Source of the DNA: Lachnospiraceae bacterium
Lineage (GTDB): Bacteria > Bacillota > Clostridia > Lachnospirales > Lachnospiraceae
Reading direction: 5' to 3'
Assembly (NCBI GenBank): GCA_017427415.1
Contig: JAFRSU010000019.1
Coordinates: forward strand, 1 to 48,791
Length of the DNA: 48,791 nucleotides
The notes under the pieces were generated by a model, which saw nothing but the letters and a program-made list of their open reading frames with translations, ran no database searches and was not told the DNA's origin. The position numbers and the translations under genes were made by a program. Within the stretch, counting starts at the first letter, position 1. Each line of letters begins with the position of its first letter. This document shows, piece by piece, positions 16,001 through 23,860 of this stretch.

Positions 16001-16700
16001 TAGCCACATCTTCAATCGAAAAGTCCAGTGCTCCTGCAACCGAACCGGCATACTTGAAGGTCTCACCCATCTTGGCCACATTGGTATTACTGTTCATGGC
16101 AGCGGCTGCCATTACATCAGCCATTCGCCCTGCCTCCTCGGCGGTCATATTAAAGGCTGTCAGGTTGTCCGTCACGATATCGGACACCAAAGCGAAATCC
16201 TCGCCTGATGCAGTAGCAAGGTTCAGTACCGGCTCAATACCGGCTAATATCTGTTCTGTTTTCCAGCCTGCCATACCCATGTACTGCATAGCGTCCGCTA
16301 CTTCCGTGCCCGAGTAAATACTTTCTCGTGACAATTCCCTTGCCTTTTCGGTAAGTTCCTCCATCTGGGATTTTTCGGCGCCGCTTATGGCTTCCACCGT
16401 ACTCATGGCAGCCTCGAACTCCGAACCTGCGTTTGTGGCGGCTATGCCAATTCCTGCAACAGCCGCCGCCGCAAGTTCAGCCGTCCGTTTTATGGTGTTC
16501 AACGCCTTTTTGCCAATGCTTTCTATCTTGTTAAAGCCATTGTCCATCACGCTGAAGGTCTCATCGGCAGTCATCTGTTTTATTTTCTTCTTAGCTTCCT
16601 CGGCTTCCTTTTTGACCTTTTTCATGGCAGAGGTGTAGGTCTTATCTACTTCGCCTGCGATTCTTACCATCAGCTTGTATTCTTTTCCGATCTTCGACAA
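13035..16700 (-). CDS. Tail tape measure protein (TP901 family)
   Basis: A 1221-residue protein that sets tail length and occupies the tube lumen. The N-terminus (~1-60) is a basic coiled coil. The TP901 core (~90-330) shows AAMSTVEAISGAEKSQMEEL, SGTEVADAMQYMGMAGW, GLMASSGVKANMAGTALRN. Hydrophobic segments lie at ~500-570 (VIGVIAGIGSTLAAYKIAS, ALAITGITVAIGGIVGAI). The C-terminal half is a long coiled coil. The likely start is a TTG at 16700 with GGAGGTGTCGGAGG just upstream; an ATG ten codons in has no such site. Its first 59 bases overlap the frameshift extension of the chaperone. Confidence 0.93.
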   Translation of the reverse strand: MSKIGKEYKLMVRIAGEVDKTYTSAMKKVKKEAEEAKKKIKQMTADETFSVMDNGFNKIESIGKKALNTIKRTAELAAAAVAGIGIAATNAGSEFEAAMSTVEAISGAEKSQMEELTEKARELSRESIYSGTEVADAMQYMGMAGWKTEQILAGIEPVLNLATASGEDFALVSDIVTDNLTAFNMTAEEAGRMADVMAAAAMNSNTNVAKMGETFKYAGSVAGALDFSIEDVAIATGLMASSGVKANMAGTALRNIFTRMVKPTKDAQKAMDAFGLSITEIDPKTGEEKIKSLMDIMLQMRANVSGKSQDEIKKMVSGLTGGELSADEKKFYENLSEDELDALVLAEELTQAEQEAYEAMSQVKKASYAAGLAGQRGMTGLLTILNASDEDFKKLTEAIYGSEGAAEYMAKVKTDNLKGDVAILKNNINDAEIELYDTFKDTLREKVQGITEFIRDNIKNIPKWVDEISAHMATLKRKAGKFLEPVFELIVGTGKWLIKNKSGVIGVIAGIGSTLAAYKIASNTSHIVTGVKEFLAVASPTALAITGITVAIGGIVGAITAYKLHKQELIDNDLAEHFGNIQLSMEELNTAAHAIVDSGNMAELKRQMDAFKDLEQLGDNIQSEVDKISKIQWKVELGFELSEEEQKEVRTAAEESGKLYNQFAEDTAYNVAQLFPGEDAISKKVRDFYTKNVDKMHKLGEELAKVVNDAYSGDLLDTDKLGDILDVQAQMAEVQKAISLGQQEAQFALLGQKYGGAALKPEAFENLQAEVNKVLEENEEIYNEAYTKKYAALLAAYGGDSSNKEFKEAVETLNAELQQNKFEQKQRAVEFTLDTIKNTYGNEIDSFVSAREEGVKAFFDDIHGKEASYLSDFEKNDQIIDMRLNDILNRIKGVSGIEWTQVNAVKELVEQTKTQINELMELADIPGLDDKKRQELLAQVGILKQQISEIMATGFIMEGDSNPGGAAFIAEELDNLIASGELDENATEVAKKMSEYVKNNRNKYVVTAQEEAAIARQQTKDAIDEQISILQQQLDEGYDVEIPLRIYIAARDETQYYDYVNDSDWWKTHTHGDIGHYTGADKIPHNARGGLIDKTQLSWLAEDGPEMVIPLDGSRRAFELWETASRFMNMSLLDGLGGTAKSGSAMQGSGVSSPGSSDNLFEGLNVTNNGRGETRIEYSPVLQFYGEAPSRDDLDDALKMSQDRFDEMMERYLKQNARLAF

Positions 16701-16881
16701 CCTCCGACACCTCCCTTATAGTTTCTGTCCATTCCTCCAGAGGCATTGCAGACAGTTTGTCAAATCCTGTCTGCAAGCTCATAGAGAGATGGATGTTTAT
16801 TTTACGGATGGACTTTATGTCATTTATCCCTATTCCTAATTGAACAAAAAAGAACGTACCTTGCTCCCCACACGCCGGCAC
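16642..16881 (-). CDS. Tail assembly chaperone, -1 frameshift extension (E'-like)
   Basis: This frame is entered from the upstream chaperone gene by a -1 slip at TTTTTTG (16845-16851) and read from VQLGIGINDIKSIRK to the stop at 16642. It adds ~68 residues, including MPLEEWTETIREVSEVV. In P2 and relatives the E+E' product is made the same way and guides tail-tube assembly on the tape measure, whose gene follows directly. No ribosome site suits independent translation. Confidence 0.82.
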   Translation of the reverse strand: MPACGEQGTFFFVQLGIGINDIKSIRKINIHLSMSLQTGFDKLSAMPLEEWTETIREVSEVVEDRKRIQADGKNRRRSR

Positions 16882-17237
16882 TCATTCATAGGCAGTGCCC
16901 TAAAGAACTCTATAGGCTTGCCCGTTGCCCTTACCGCAAGAGCAAGTGCATAGTCCAGTGACATCTCGGGTACCAGGTCGCCAGAGTTTTTCTTTCTCAT
17001 TAATCTGTCTACCTTTGAAAGGTCTGCGCCTGTCAGTTCTTCAAGCCCGCTGAGGTTCAGCTCCGTGTAGGTCTCGCCCTCGAATACAAAAGGCTTCTTA
17101 AACGTAAGTGTAAGGTCTTCTCCGTCCTTATCATCTTCACTGTCATTTTCTTCCTCGCCAGCATCAAGGCCTAAAGCCTTCACCAGCTCCTCGTCCGTAC
17201 TGTCGTCCATTGTGTAATCAAAATCATTGTCTGCCAT
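16836..17237 (-). CDS. Tail assembly chaperone (gpE-like, zero-frame product)
   Basis: A 133-residue protein with a very acidic N-terminus (GEEENDSEDDKDGEDL), then a conserved fold (FEGETYTELNLSGLEELTGADL, ALALAVRATGKPIEFFRALP) typical of phage tail assembly chaperones that lie between tube and tape-measure genes. It ends VRSFLFN at the slippery heptamer. A fraction of ribosomes would shift to make the longer product. Confidence 0.85.
   Translation of the reverse strand: MADNDFDYTMDDSTDEELVKALGLDAGEEENDSEDDKDGEDLTLTFKKPFVFEGETYTELNLSGLEELTGADLSKVDRLMRKKNSGDLVPEMSLDYALALAVRATGKPIEFFRALPMNECRRVGSKVRSFLFN
16845..16851 (-). promoter_or_regulatory. Programmed -1 frameshift slippery heptamer
   Basis: On the sense strand the frame is TCT TTT TTG, a T_TTT_TTG heptamer, four codons before the zero-frame stop. 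It is the class of slippery site described for the P2 E gene. Confidence 0.85.
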
Positions 17238-17275
17238 GTTAAAATCCTCTCTTTCGTTTGTCGTTATTAAAATAT

Positions 17276-17310
17276 CACCGGCTAAACGGCTGTCAGCCCT
17301 TCAGCCGGTG
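17276..17310 (-). terminator. Nested hairpin between tail tube and chaperone genes
   Basis: CACCGGCT (17276-17283) pairs with AGCCGGTG (17303-17310), with an inner GGCT/AGCC stem (17288-17298), then ATATTTTAATAA on the minus strand. It probably attenuates the operon after the abundant sheath and tube genes. Confidence 0.65.
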
Positions 17311-17340
17311 TTTAACTGATAATGTTATCCGCTCACTGCC

Positions 17341-17874
17341 TTAGCTGTACTGCTTGATCTTTGCCAGCATATCCTTGCCGTTAAGCTTGTATACACTGTT
17401 GAGCTTGTCATATTCAAGCATCACCTTGTTGTTTACCTCTATCATGTAGTAGAAGAGTTCAAGGGTAACCTTGCTTCCCATGGACTTGCCGTTTTCCAGC
17501 TTGCCGGGGTCAAACTTCTTGAGTCTGCCTCTCTCCACAATCCTTACTCCCCTGTAGGTTAAGGCTCCGGTGTTTCTGTCAGTCAGCTGCTCGCTGCCTC
17601 TCATAGTGAGTGACACGGGCTCTGTAGGATCTGCGATTGAGAAGATATCCTCATTAAGGTTTCTGAAGTTGATCTCCTGCTCTAAGCTGCCGTACTGCCC
17701 GGGAACCCCGGTCTCATAAGTTCCCAAAATCCCCGCGCCGCTTATAGTCTCGGTAATCTGATCCATAGTAGGAAGCTGTGTAGCGTCGGTCACGCCGATG
17801 CACTTGTCAGCCTTCTTGCCGCCGTACACATTGTAATCGTTGATAATTTCAGGTATGTATCTTTCCTGTCCCAT
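17341..17874 (-). CDS. Tail tube protein (FII-like)
   Basis: A 177-residue tube protein of the P2 FII type: IPEIINDYNVYGGKKADKC at the start, RGVRIVERGRLKKFDPGKLE in the middle and VTLELFYYMIEVNNKVMLEY near the end. It stacks in hexamers inside the sheath. The order sheath-tube-chaperone-tape measure is standard, and its ATG overlaps the sheath stop. Confidence 0.92.
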   Translation of the reverse strand: MGQERYIPEIINDYNVYGGKKADKCIGVTDATQLPTMDQITETISGAGILGTYETGVPGQYGSLEQEINFRNLNEDIFSIADPTEPVSLTMRGSEQLTDRNTGALTYRGVRIVERGRLKKFDPGKLENGKSMGSKVTLELFYYMIEVNNKVMLEYDKLNSVYKLNGKDMLAKIKQYS

Positions 17875-19325
17875 TATGCTTCACCTCCCAGTGCTTCTGC
17901 TAACATTGAAGGGTCGTATTCCAAGATGTCAAGGACATACTCGGCAGGTGTGAAAGGAGCAAGATACTGCCTGAAAGTAATCTTGCCGTTAAGCACATCC
18001 CCTACGTAATTGTCCTCTCTCCTGTACTCCATACGGAGACCTGCGCACTTGTTGCTTGCAACCAATCCGTTAGCAAATACATTCTCGCTGTCAACAAAGG
18101 ACTCGATAAGTCTGTAGTTTGCGGGGTTGTCAATCTTCTCTGCGTAAGATGTAATGAAGCGGTTGCCCCACCATGAGAAAAATCTTCTGCAGCATATCCA
18201 TCTGTCCTTGGGATCCGTAGTACCGGGGTATGCCCCTGTATTGTTTCCCCATGACCTGAGGTCTCCGTGGCATACAGCTGTTACTACTCCGATGCCATTA
18301 AGTTCGTTAGCCTGACCATCGGTGAGATAAATCTCGTTGCCATCAGCATCGCATGCAGCCTCAGCATTAAGAGACATATTTGAAGGTGACAAGTAGGGTA
18401 CATTTTCGTTGTCAACATCTGCGCGTACAGCCATAGCCACATAGAGTGCTGAGTAAGGCATAACCTTTCCTGCATACTTGATCATAGGCCAGCATACTAT
18501 CATGTTTTCGCTAAGAAATCCTGCCGCATTCTTCTTTGTCTCTACATCCGAGTAAACCTTTGCTCCGCTTGATGTAGCGTCAATGTCAACTACACATTCA
18601 CATCTGAACTTGTCGGATACATCGCTTGCCTTCTCGGAAAGCGCAAGTCCGACTGCTGCCGTCTTTGAGAATCCGGGGGCCGCGATAAGTGAAGGAACAA
18701 CTTTGAGCTTAGCGTAGATTTCGTCAACGCACTGGATACCTGTGTACTTTCCTGTAGCCACGGTGTAAGTACCGATAACCTCCGAGCTTGTTACTCCTGT
18801 AGGCGCAAGCTTATTTCCTGTTACGGAAATAGCGGTAACGCCGGCGGCGATCACTGTAAATACAGGATATCCGTCTGCGTTGAACTCAACGGTGTAGTCC
18901 GTATCAATGTCAAGAGTGGTGGATCCATTCTTTACCACAAGTGAGCTGTCATTGATCACACCCTTTGAAGTGCCGACACCCACCTTGTTTGAAAGCGTGA
19001 TGCTCTCGGTGTAGGTTGTCTTGTGGTTTGCGTTGCTGGGATCCAGCACATTGATGAATACCGCCGGGCCTACTCCGAAAGCCTTGAACATTGCATCTGC
19101 CGCCGCTGAAAGACTGCTTGCTGCATAGTCCTCTGAATAACCCAGCTTTGCTGCAAACTCCGCAAAATTTTTACAAAGCACGGGTTTGTTAACTGCATCC
19201 GCTACATTTTCAGCAAGATTGACCTGAGAAGTTCCGATAAATACCGGAACGTGGCCATCAGTGCTTACAGGTGCGGGTATGCTTGTAGGGTTTTCAATAA
19301 CCCCGATACCATGATTGTAGGGCAT
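17874..19325 (-). CDS. Contractile tail sheath protein
   Basis: A 483-residue sheath protein: MPYNHGIGVIENPTSIPAP at the N-terminus, GPAVFINVLDP in the first domain, an inserted Ig-like stretch (~120-170) and the conserved C-terminal part (RWICCRRFFSWWGNRF, FITSYAEKIDNPANYRLIE, TFRQYLAPFTPAEYVLDI). It establishes the phage as a myovirus. A good AGGAGGA site precedes it. Confidence 0.95.
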   Translation of the reverse strand: MPYNHGIGVIENPTSIPAPVSTDGHVPVFIGTSQVNLAENVADAVNKPVLCKNFAEFAAKLGYSEDYAASSLSAAADAMFKAFGVGPAVFINVLDPSNANHKTTYTESITLSNKVGVGTSKGVINDSSLVVKNGSTTLDIDTDYTVEFNADGYPVFTVIAAGVTAISVTGNKLAPTGVTSSEVIGTYTVATGKYTGIQCVDEIYAKLKVVPSLIAAPGFSKTAAVGLALSEKASDVSDKFRCECVVDIDATSSGAKVYSDVETKKNAAGFLSENMIVCWPMIKYAGKVMPYSALYVAMAVRADVDNENVPYLSPSNMSLNAEAACDADGNEIYLTDGQANELNGIGVVTAVCHGDLRSWGNNTGAYPGTTDPKDRWICCRRFFSWWGNRFITSYAEKIDNPANYRLIESFVDSENVFANGLVASNKCAGLRMEYRREDNYVGDVLNGKITFRQYLAPFTPAEYVLDILEYDPSMLAEALGGEA

Positions 19326-19348
19326 TTTTTATTCCTCCTGTTTTAAAA

Positions 19349-19801
19349 TTAACCCTTGATACGCTGAGCTACACTCTTGTAGATGGTAGCCAACGCTCCG
19401 GTTTTTAGTTTTATTTGCTTGAGTGCCTCCGGAAGCTCGCTGATTTTTACAAACATCATCCTCATAGGCTTGTAAGACGCTATTGCATTCTCCAGCCTCT
19501 CGGTGAGCTTTCCTTCCGCAAATACCACGCCATGCCTTATCAGGTTAGGTATGGTCGGTCCGACATACATAACATTCTCTTCTGCTTTGCTCTCATCCTT
19601 GGCTGCTTCGCTGATGACTTCCGCACCGTCTTCCACCGGTGCATCCGACTGCACGCTATTATCTGCAGCCTCTGACTCCTGCACTGCTGCCTCTGAAATG
19701 CTCTGTATGTCATTCTCTTTATCTATGGACTGGTTACCGTCAGACTCCATACCCATAGTTTCTTTGGCGGTAGCCTCCGCCTTGCTCTTTTTCGGTTTCA
19801 T
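19349..19801 (-). CDS. Hypothetical structural-region protein with acidic N-terminus
   Basis: A 150-residue protein. The first ~75 residues are disordered, Glu/Ser/Ala-rich; the C-terminal part (VGPTIPNLIRHGVVFAEGK, MMFVKISELPEALKQIK) is compact. A gene of this size and pattern often separates sheath and tail-completion genes in clostridial phages. Function unknown. Its ATG overlaps the preceding stop. Confidence 0.6.
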   Translation of the reverse strand: MKPKKSKAEATAKETMGMESDGNQSIDKENDIQSISEAAVQESEAADNSVQSDAPVEDGAEVISEAAKDESKAEENVMYVGPTIPNLIRHGVVFAEGKLTERLENAIASYKPMRMMFVKISELPEALKQIKLKTGALATIYKSVAQRIKG

Positions 19802-20271
19802 GTAAACGGATCCTCCTTTCTGACTGCGGCTATCCTAAAGTCCAGATTGCACGCTCCGATAAAGTACGGATAGTAATTATCTTCCTGTGCTATCCAGGTC
19901 CATTCTCCGGCATAAGCAGCCTTTCCCCGGAGGTCTGGGTTCTTATGAAACCTCATATAAATCTTGTCGAAGATATTCTGCAGATCCCTGTAGCCCTGAC
20001 TGTCATTGTCGCCGTCCCAAACACCGGCGATCAGGCAGACTGACACAGTATAAAAACTGTCCCTCTCCCCCGTGTCGCTGCCCCTTATCAATCTTGCTAT
20101 GATATAGGGCACCGGCATTTCATCCTCGGTATAGTCCAGCTCCAGTTTCGGCAAGTCCTGCTTGTAGACATTTATCGGAACCAGCGTACCCTTCTTGCAC
20201 TTGTACCGCCACTCCCTAAATATCTCCTCCAGCTCCTCCGCCAAAGCGTCAATTAGTTCTAAAGGTGTCAT
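19798..20271 (-). CDS. Tail terminator/completion-like protein
   Basis: A 157-residue protein (MTPLELIDALAEELEEIF ... LVPINVYKQDLPK ... DNYYPYFIGACNLDF) of the class found between the gpZ-like gene and the sheath. Such proteins cap the tail or join it to the head. The role rests on order and size; sequence recognition is weak. Confidence 0.6.
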   Translation of the reverse strand: MTPLELIDALAEELEEIFREWRYKCKKGTLVPINVYKQDLPKLELDYTEDEMPVPYIIARLIRGSDTGERDSFYTVSVCLIAGVWDGDNDSQGYRDLQNIFDKIYMRFHKNPDLRGKAAYAGEWTWIAQEDNYYPYFIGACNLDFRIAAVRKEDPFT

Positions 20272-20330
20272 GCGTTCACATCCTCCAAATTCGCTCCGCT
20301 TCTCTGACGGCTGTCATATTGACCATATCT

Positions 20331-20356
20331 GTCATTCTGAGCGAAGCAAAGAATCT
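20331..20356. repeat. REP-like extragenic sequence
   Basis: GTCATTCTGAGCGAAGCAAA, continuing into GAATCTTA, closely resembles a short extragenic repeat frequent in many bacterial genomes. A partial inverse match (TTCGCTCCGCTTCTCTGAC, from 20290) lies ~20 bases away. It occupies the 84-base gap before the next gene. Confidence 0.5.
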
Positions 20357-21042
20357 TACTTGACAAATTTCTGTACCGCCAACCTCATCTGTTCTGAAAG
20401 TGTGGCGTATACAGTACCGTCTATTTTCTCCTTGTATACTACTTCCTCGCCCTTTGCCTGAGTTGTACTGTACAAAGACCTCAGCGCTTCCTTGTGGGGA
20501 TTGTTCTTCATATGGCTTCCCGGAATACGTTCCGCAAGTGCTGTATGGTCCGATATGGCTCCGGCATTTGAGACATTGTGATACTTAACTACAAAAGCCT
20601 TGTACAAATCCCTGTGCCTTGTCCTGCCTTTTTTCTTCTTGCCCTTCAGCACCCCGCCGCTCTTCATCAAAGCCATCCCCGTAAGGTGACCGCCCTTCTT
20701 GAGCGTCTTAGCCTTTATCCAGTTAGGAGCTCCCTTGCTGCCCGGAAAATATGTAGGCGGCTGTACCATAAACTTATATGTATCTGCCGGCCTTGAAGCG
20801 GCAGTGATGGTCGCATATAGCCTGTTCCCTTTTGCCTTTTCTATCTTGTTGACTCTGTGGTATCCCTGCTTTCCTTCCTTCAAGGCATATCTTTTCCCTG
20901 CCTCTGTGAACATCTGCTTTTCAACCTTCTTTGCCGTATTATTGATGGCATGCCTGAGTATTGTCTTAGTCTTATCCCTTGACATCTCAAGATCCATTTC
21001 CATCTCTGTGAGTCCCTCGATAGAAACCGTATAGCCTATCAT
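20356..21042 (-). CDS. Minor tail protein Z-like / virion morphogenesis protein
   Basis: A 228-residue basic protein matching the Phage_tail_Z/HK97 gp10-like group: NTAKKVEKQMFTEAGKRYA, NRLYATITAASRPADTYKF, then a Lys/Gly-rich loop and HRDLYKAFVVKYHN ... TALAERIPGSH. It acts at the head-tail interface. Lies between two connector-like genes. Confidence 0.75.
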   Translation of the reverse strand: MIGYTVSIEGLTEMEMDLEMSRDKTKTILRHAINNTAKKVEKQMFTEAGKRYALKEGKQGYHRVNKIEKAKGNRLYATITAASRPADTYKFMVQPPTYFPGSKGAPNWIKAKTLKKGGHLTGMALMKSGGVLKGKKKKGRTRHRDLYKAFVVKYHNVSNAGAISDHTALAERIPGSHMKNNPHKEALRSLYSTTQAKGEEVVYKEKIDGTVYATLSEQMRLAVQKFVK

Positions 21043-21054
21043 CCTGCCACCTCT

Positions 21055-21405
21055 TTAAGTCTCGTTTGCACCTAACGATATCGAGTAAATTCCGTATTCA
21101 TCCTGTGCATCCGTTACCAGATACTTTCTTCCGTCAAGCGTAAGCGTTCTCCCGACACCCGGAAGTCCTTTAAAGAGAGCGTCAAACTCGTCAGCGTGGA
21201 CATATATCATGACTTCTTTCAGGTAAATACCGTCTCCGTGCAGTGACCTGTTATACTGATAACGCTTTTCACGGCTTATCTGCTCATAGTCATCTACCTG
21301 GCACCGTATCTCATATCCGTTTATCATATGGATATCGCTGAATTCATCAGTGTTCAGGAACACCTCTGAGTTGTCCGACTTGATAATATCCTTAAATGCT
21401 GACAT
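21055..21405 (-). CDS. Head-tail connector-like protein
   Basis: A 116-residue protein (MSAFKDIIKSDNSEVFLNTD, with EFSDIHMINGYEIRC and LDGRKYLVTDAQDEYGIYSI) of the FII/head-completion type usual next to gpZ in Firmicutes prophages. Likely part of the neck. The call is from pattern and order. Confidence 0.65.
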   Translation of the reverse strand: MSAFKDIIKSDNSEVFLNTDEFSDIHMINGYEIRCQVDDYEQISREKRYQYNRSLHGDGIYLKEVMIYVHADEFDALFKGLPGVGRTLTLDGRKYLVTDAQDEYGIYSISLGANET

Positions 21406-21477
21406 CCCGGCTCTCCTTCCTATCCTCCGCCCTTTACGTGCTTTTTTCTACCATCTACACGCTTTCCTGCATCAGAT

Positions 21478-21915
21478 TCATTTACTTCTCTGTGCTGTCT
21501 TCGGCACCTTCCCTACAAGGTCATTGCCGTCTATATCTTTCTCGCCACCCGTGACAATTCCTGTCCTTCCTGCCTGTGCGGTTTTTTGTGTAGCCTTTGG
21601 CTGTTCTGCTACCGGTTTGTCAGGAACCCACTTAGCCGACTTGTACAGGAGCCACGACGCCACCATCTCGTTGTCATCTGCCGGAAGTTCTTCTCCCGGA
21701 TTGTAGAGCCGCCCACGGTAAAGAATCATCCTTGAAGCGATAAGTTTTTTGTTCTCTTCGCTTTCCTCTGCTTCCTCCCCGGGTTCGCCCTCGGGAGCTG
21801 TATCGTCTACAGCCCCCTCCGGTGTCTCGGTATTTTCAGGAGAATTTTCAAGGCTCTCTTCGGTCTCGATAGGATCAGGTGCGCTCTTAACAGTGCTTTT
21901 CTTTTCCTTTGCCAT
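21478..21915 (-). CDS. Hypothetical head-region protein
   Basis: A 145-residue protein with an acidic, Pro/Glu-rich first half (~1-60) and a short folded core (ASRMILYRGRLYNPGEEL, VASWLLYKSAKWV) followed by a basic tail. The core resembles small head-tail adaptor proteins in which the acidic part is disordered. Function not established. Confidence 0.55.
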   Translation of the reverse strand: MAKEKKSTVKSAPDPIETEESLENSPENTETPEGAVDDTAPEGEPGEEAEESEENKKLIASRMILYRGRLYNPGEELPADDNEMVASWLLYKSAKWVPDKPVAEQPKATQKTAQAGRTGIVTGGEKDIDGNDLVGKVPKTAQRSK

Positions 21916-21928
21916 AAGCCGCCTCCTC

Positions 21929-22288
21929 TTATCCGATCTTGACCATTACCTTTGTAGCTGAAGCTGCTGCAGCTGCTGCCACAAATCCTGCAGAAGGATA
22001 GTAGGTAGGTGTTCCGCCGCCATCGTTTGAAGACTCTGTAATGCCGGTGCCGTCCCAGTAAACGGCCTGCCCGATAGTGAGTGCATTGCTGCTGGTCTTA
22101 GGCATTTCGAAAACGCCTGTCACATTTACCTCACCGGTCTCTCCGTTAGGAATGTCTGTTGCAACAACACCGATTCTGCCGGTGGCTCCTGCTGTCAATA
22201 CAACGATGGTGTCCTTGCTGATCTTTGAGCCGCTTGAATTAGGATAATCAAGAGTCTCGCCTCTCTGCCAATAACTTGCTGTAGCCAT
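21929..22288 (-). CDS. DUF2190-type capsid decoration protein
   Basis: A 119-residue beta-rich protein: YWQRGETLDYPNSSGSKISK, VVLTAGATGRIGVVATDIPN, ALTIGQAVYWDGTG and FVAAAAAASATKVMVKIG. It fits the DUF2190 group of small capsid-stabilising proteins encoded next to the major capsid gene. Downstream of the capsid by 18 bases. Confidence 0.8.
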   Translation of the reverse strand: MATASYWQRGETLDYPNSSGSKISKDTIVVLTAGATGRIGVVATDIPNGETGEVNVTGVFEMPKTSSNALTIGQAVYWDGTGITESSNDGGGTPTYYPSAGFVAAAAAASATKVMVKIG

Positions 22289-22306
22289 GTATATTCCCTC
22301 CTCTCA

Positions 22307-23860
22307 TCATGATAACGGACTTGCAACTGTAGTACCGGGGTTCTTAACGCATCCGCGGAAGTCCATAACTGCAATGCCCCAGTCAAGGTAAACATCCCAG
22401 ATAAAGCCGAGCTGCCCGCTTGCTTCCATACGGCGCATAGTGGGAAGCTCATTGCCGTTGAGGTAGTCAACCTGAATGAAGTTTGTATCATCAGGATTAG
22501 CAGCCAGGAACCAGGGCATTGTATTTCCAAATCCGCCGCAAAGTGCATTGATCGTAGGATCCTCAACGATTTCAAGCTGATTTACATACTTGAACAGAGG
22601 GTTTACTGCCTGAGTATTTCCTGCTGTGTTGATTGTCGCACTGTGAAGGATGGTGTAGAGATCCATTCCAAGTCCTACAGGAATGATGATAGTCTTAGGC
22701 CTTACAATGACAGGCTGATCAAACTGATCCTTCTGTGTCTGTAATGCCATTATCATCTTCTGCAGGGCTGCCTGAGTGATGCCTGTGCCTGTACCGAGCA
22801 GGTTTTTGTGCCCGCTTGTGAAGAGTGCGGTGCCGTCATAAATGGTCGCATTGTTCACAAGAATCTGGTAAACCTGCTTGTTGATAGTTCTTCTTGCGGA
22901 CTCTGCGTATCTTGCAGGGAGCGAAGTAACCAGCCCGATATCATCATTGATGAATGCCTCGCGAGTCAGAGTGAACTGGCGTCCGTAAGTCTTAAGCTGT
23001 CTGGTAGGAAGCTTCTCATCCCTGGGCTTGTCAGCCTTAAGCTCTCCGCCTTCGGGAACTAACAGGAACTCACCTGTAGGTCCTGCAATGTAATTGTTCT
23101 GGTTGATCTTGAAGTCTGTGAGTGAACCCTTGCGTGTAAATCTGTCAAAGGTTACCGCTACCTTCTTGTGTCCCTCAACGAAAGCCTTGTTGATAGCATT
23201 GTCAAGGATTGCAGGGAAAGCAGCTGTAGGGTTAAAAAACTGCCTTGCTGCCTCATAGAAGATGTCATCCTTGCTCATATTGTCAAGTCTGCTTCTCTCG
23301 CCATCGCCCTGAAGCTTGACATACATCTCCTTAAGTGAAAGGTTCATGAAGTTCCTTGCACCGTCTGCGGGCTTCTCAACATTAACACCGCCACGCATAA
23401 GGAGCGCATCGGTAGCCGCATTCCTTGCCTTGTCCTCTTCGCTTCTGGTTACCTCAACATCAGGTGTCCCGCGTGGAGCGATAGGAGCACCGTTCTTCAT
23501 AAGATTGTCAAGTACTGCTGAGCGTACTGCATCAACAGTCATTCCGCTTTCAATGTATGAACTTGCATCCATATTGAAGCTGCGGCAGATGTTGGTGATC
23601 TCACGGATACGGTTTCTCTCAGCTGTTCTCACTGCCTCAAGCTCTGCCTCTCTCCCTGAAGTTGCACCGGTGCAACCTGCGCCATTCTGAGTTTCTGCCT
23701 GTCTCTGAGCGTCAGACTGTGCCTCTGCCAGATCGATTGCGTCAATCTGAGCCTGACAGTCATTGAACTCTCTCTGCTCTTCAGCAGTCAATTCTCGTCC
23801 AGCGGCTTTTGCTGCGTTCAAGAGCTGCTGCTGTCTTGCAATTAACTCTTTCTTTGTCAT
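22307..23860 (-). CDS. Major capsid protein with N-terminal scaffold-like domain
   Basis: A 517-residue HK97-fold capsid precursor. The first ~120 residues are a Gln/Ala/Glu-rich coiled coil (RQQQLLNAAKAAGRELTAEE) that should act as scaffold and be cut off by the neighbouring protease. The body shows FEVG-type features such as VAVTFDRFTRKGSLTDFK, YGRQFTLTREAFINDDIGL, LFTSGHKNLLGTG and IWDVYLDWGIAVMDFRG, as in Mu/lambda-like capsids. A copy of the dispersed palindrome lies in the N-terminal linker (23661-23676, encoding GCTGAT). The ATG overlaps the protease stop. Confidence 0.9.
   Translation of the reverse strand: MTKKELIARQQQLLNAAKAAGRELTAEEQREFNDCQAQIDAIDLAEAQSDAQRQAETQNGAGCTGATSGREAELEAVRTAERNRIREITNICRSFNMDASSYIESGMTVDAVRSAVLDNLMKNGAPIAPRGTPDVEVTRSEEDKARNAATDALLMRGGVNVEKPADGARNFMNLSLKEMYVKLQGDGERSRLDNMSKDDIFYEAARQFFNPTAAFPAILDNAINKAFVEGHKKVAVTFDRFTRKGSLTDFKINQNNYIAGPTGEFLLVPEGGELKADKPRDEKLPTRQLKTYGRQFTLTREAFINDDIGLVTSLPARYAESARRTINKQVYQILVNNATIYDGTALFTSGHKNLLGTGTGITQAALQKMIMALQTQKDQFDQPVIVRPKTIIIPVGLGMDLYTILHSATINTAGNTQAVNPLFKYVNQLEIVEDPTINALCGGFGNTMPWFLAANPDDTNFIQVDYLNGNELPTMRRMEASGQLGFIWDVYLDWGIAVMDFRGCVKNPGTTVASPLS
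23661..23676. repeat. Dispersed palindrome, copy 2 (in capsid gene)
   Basis: A perfect GTTGCACCGGTGCAAC inside the capsid gene, in the segment for the removable N-terminal linker. Confidence 0.95.

Noticed and set aside
22195..22575. 126-codon minus-strand ORF across the capsid/decoration boundary
   Set aside because: It overlaps two well supported genes in another frame with no ribosome site.
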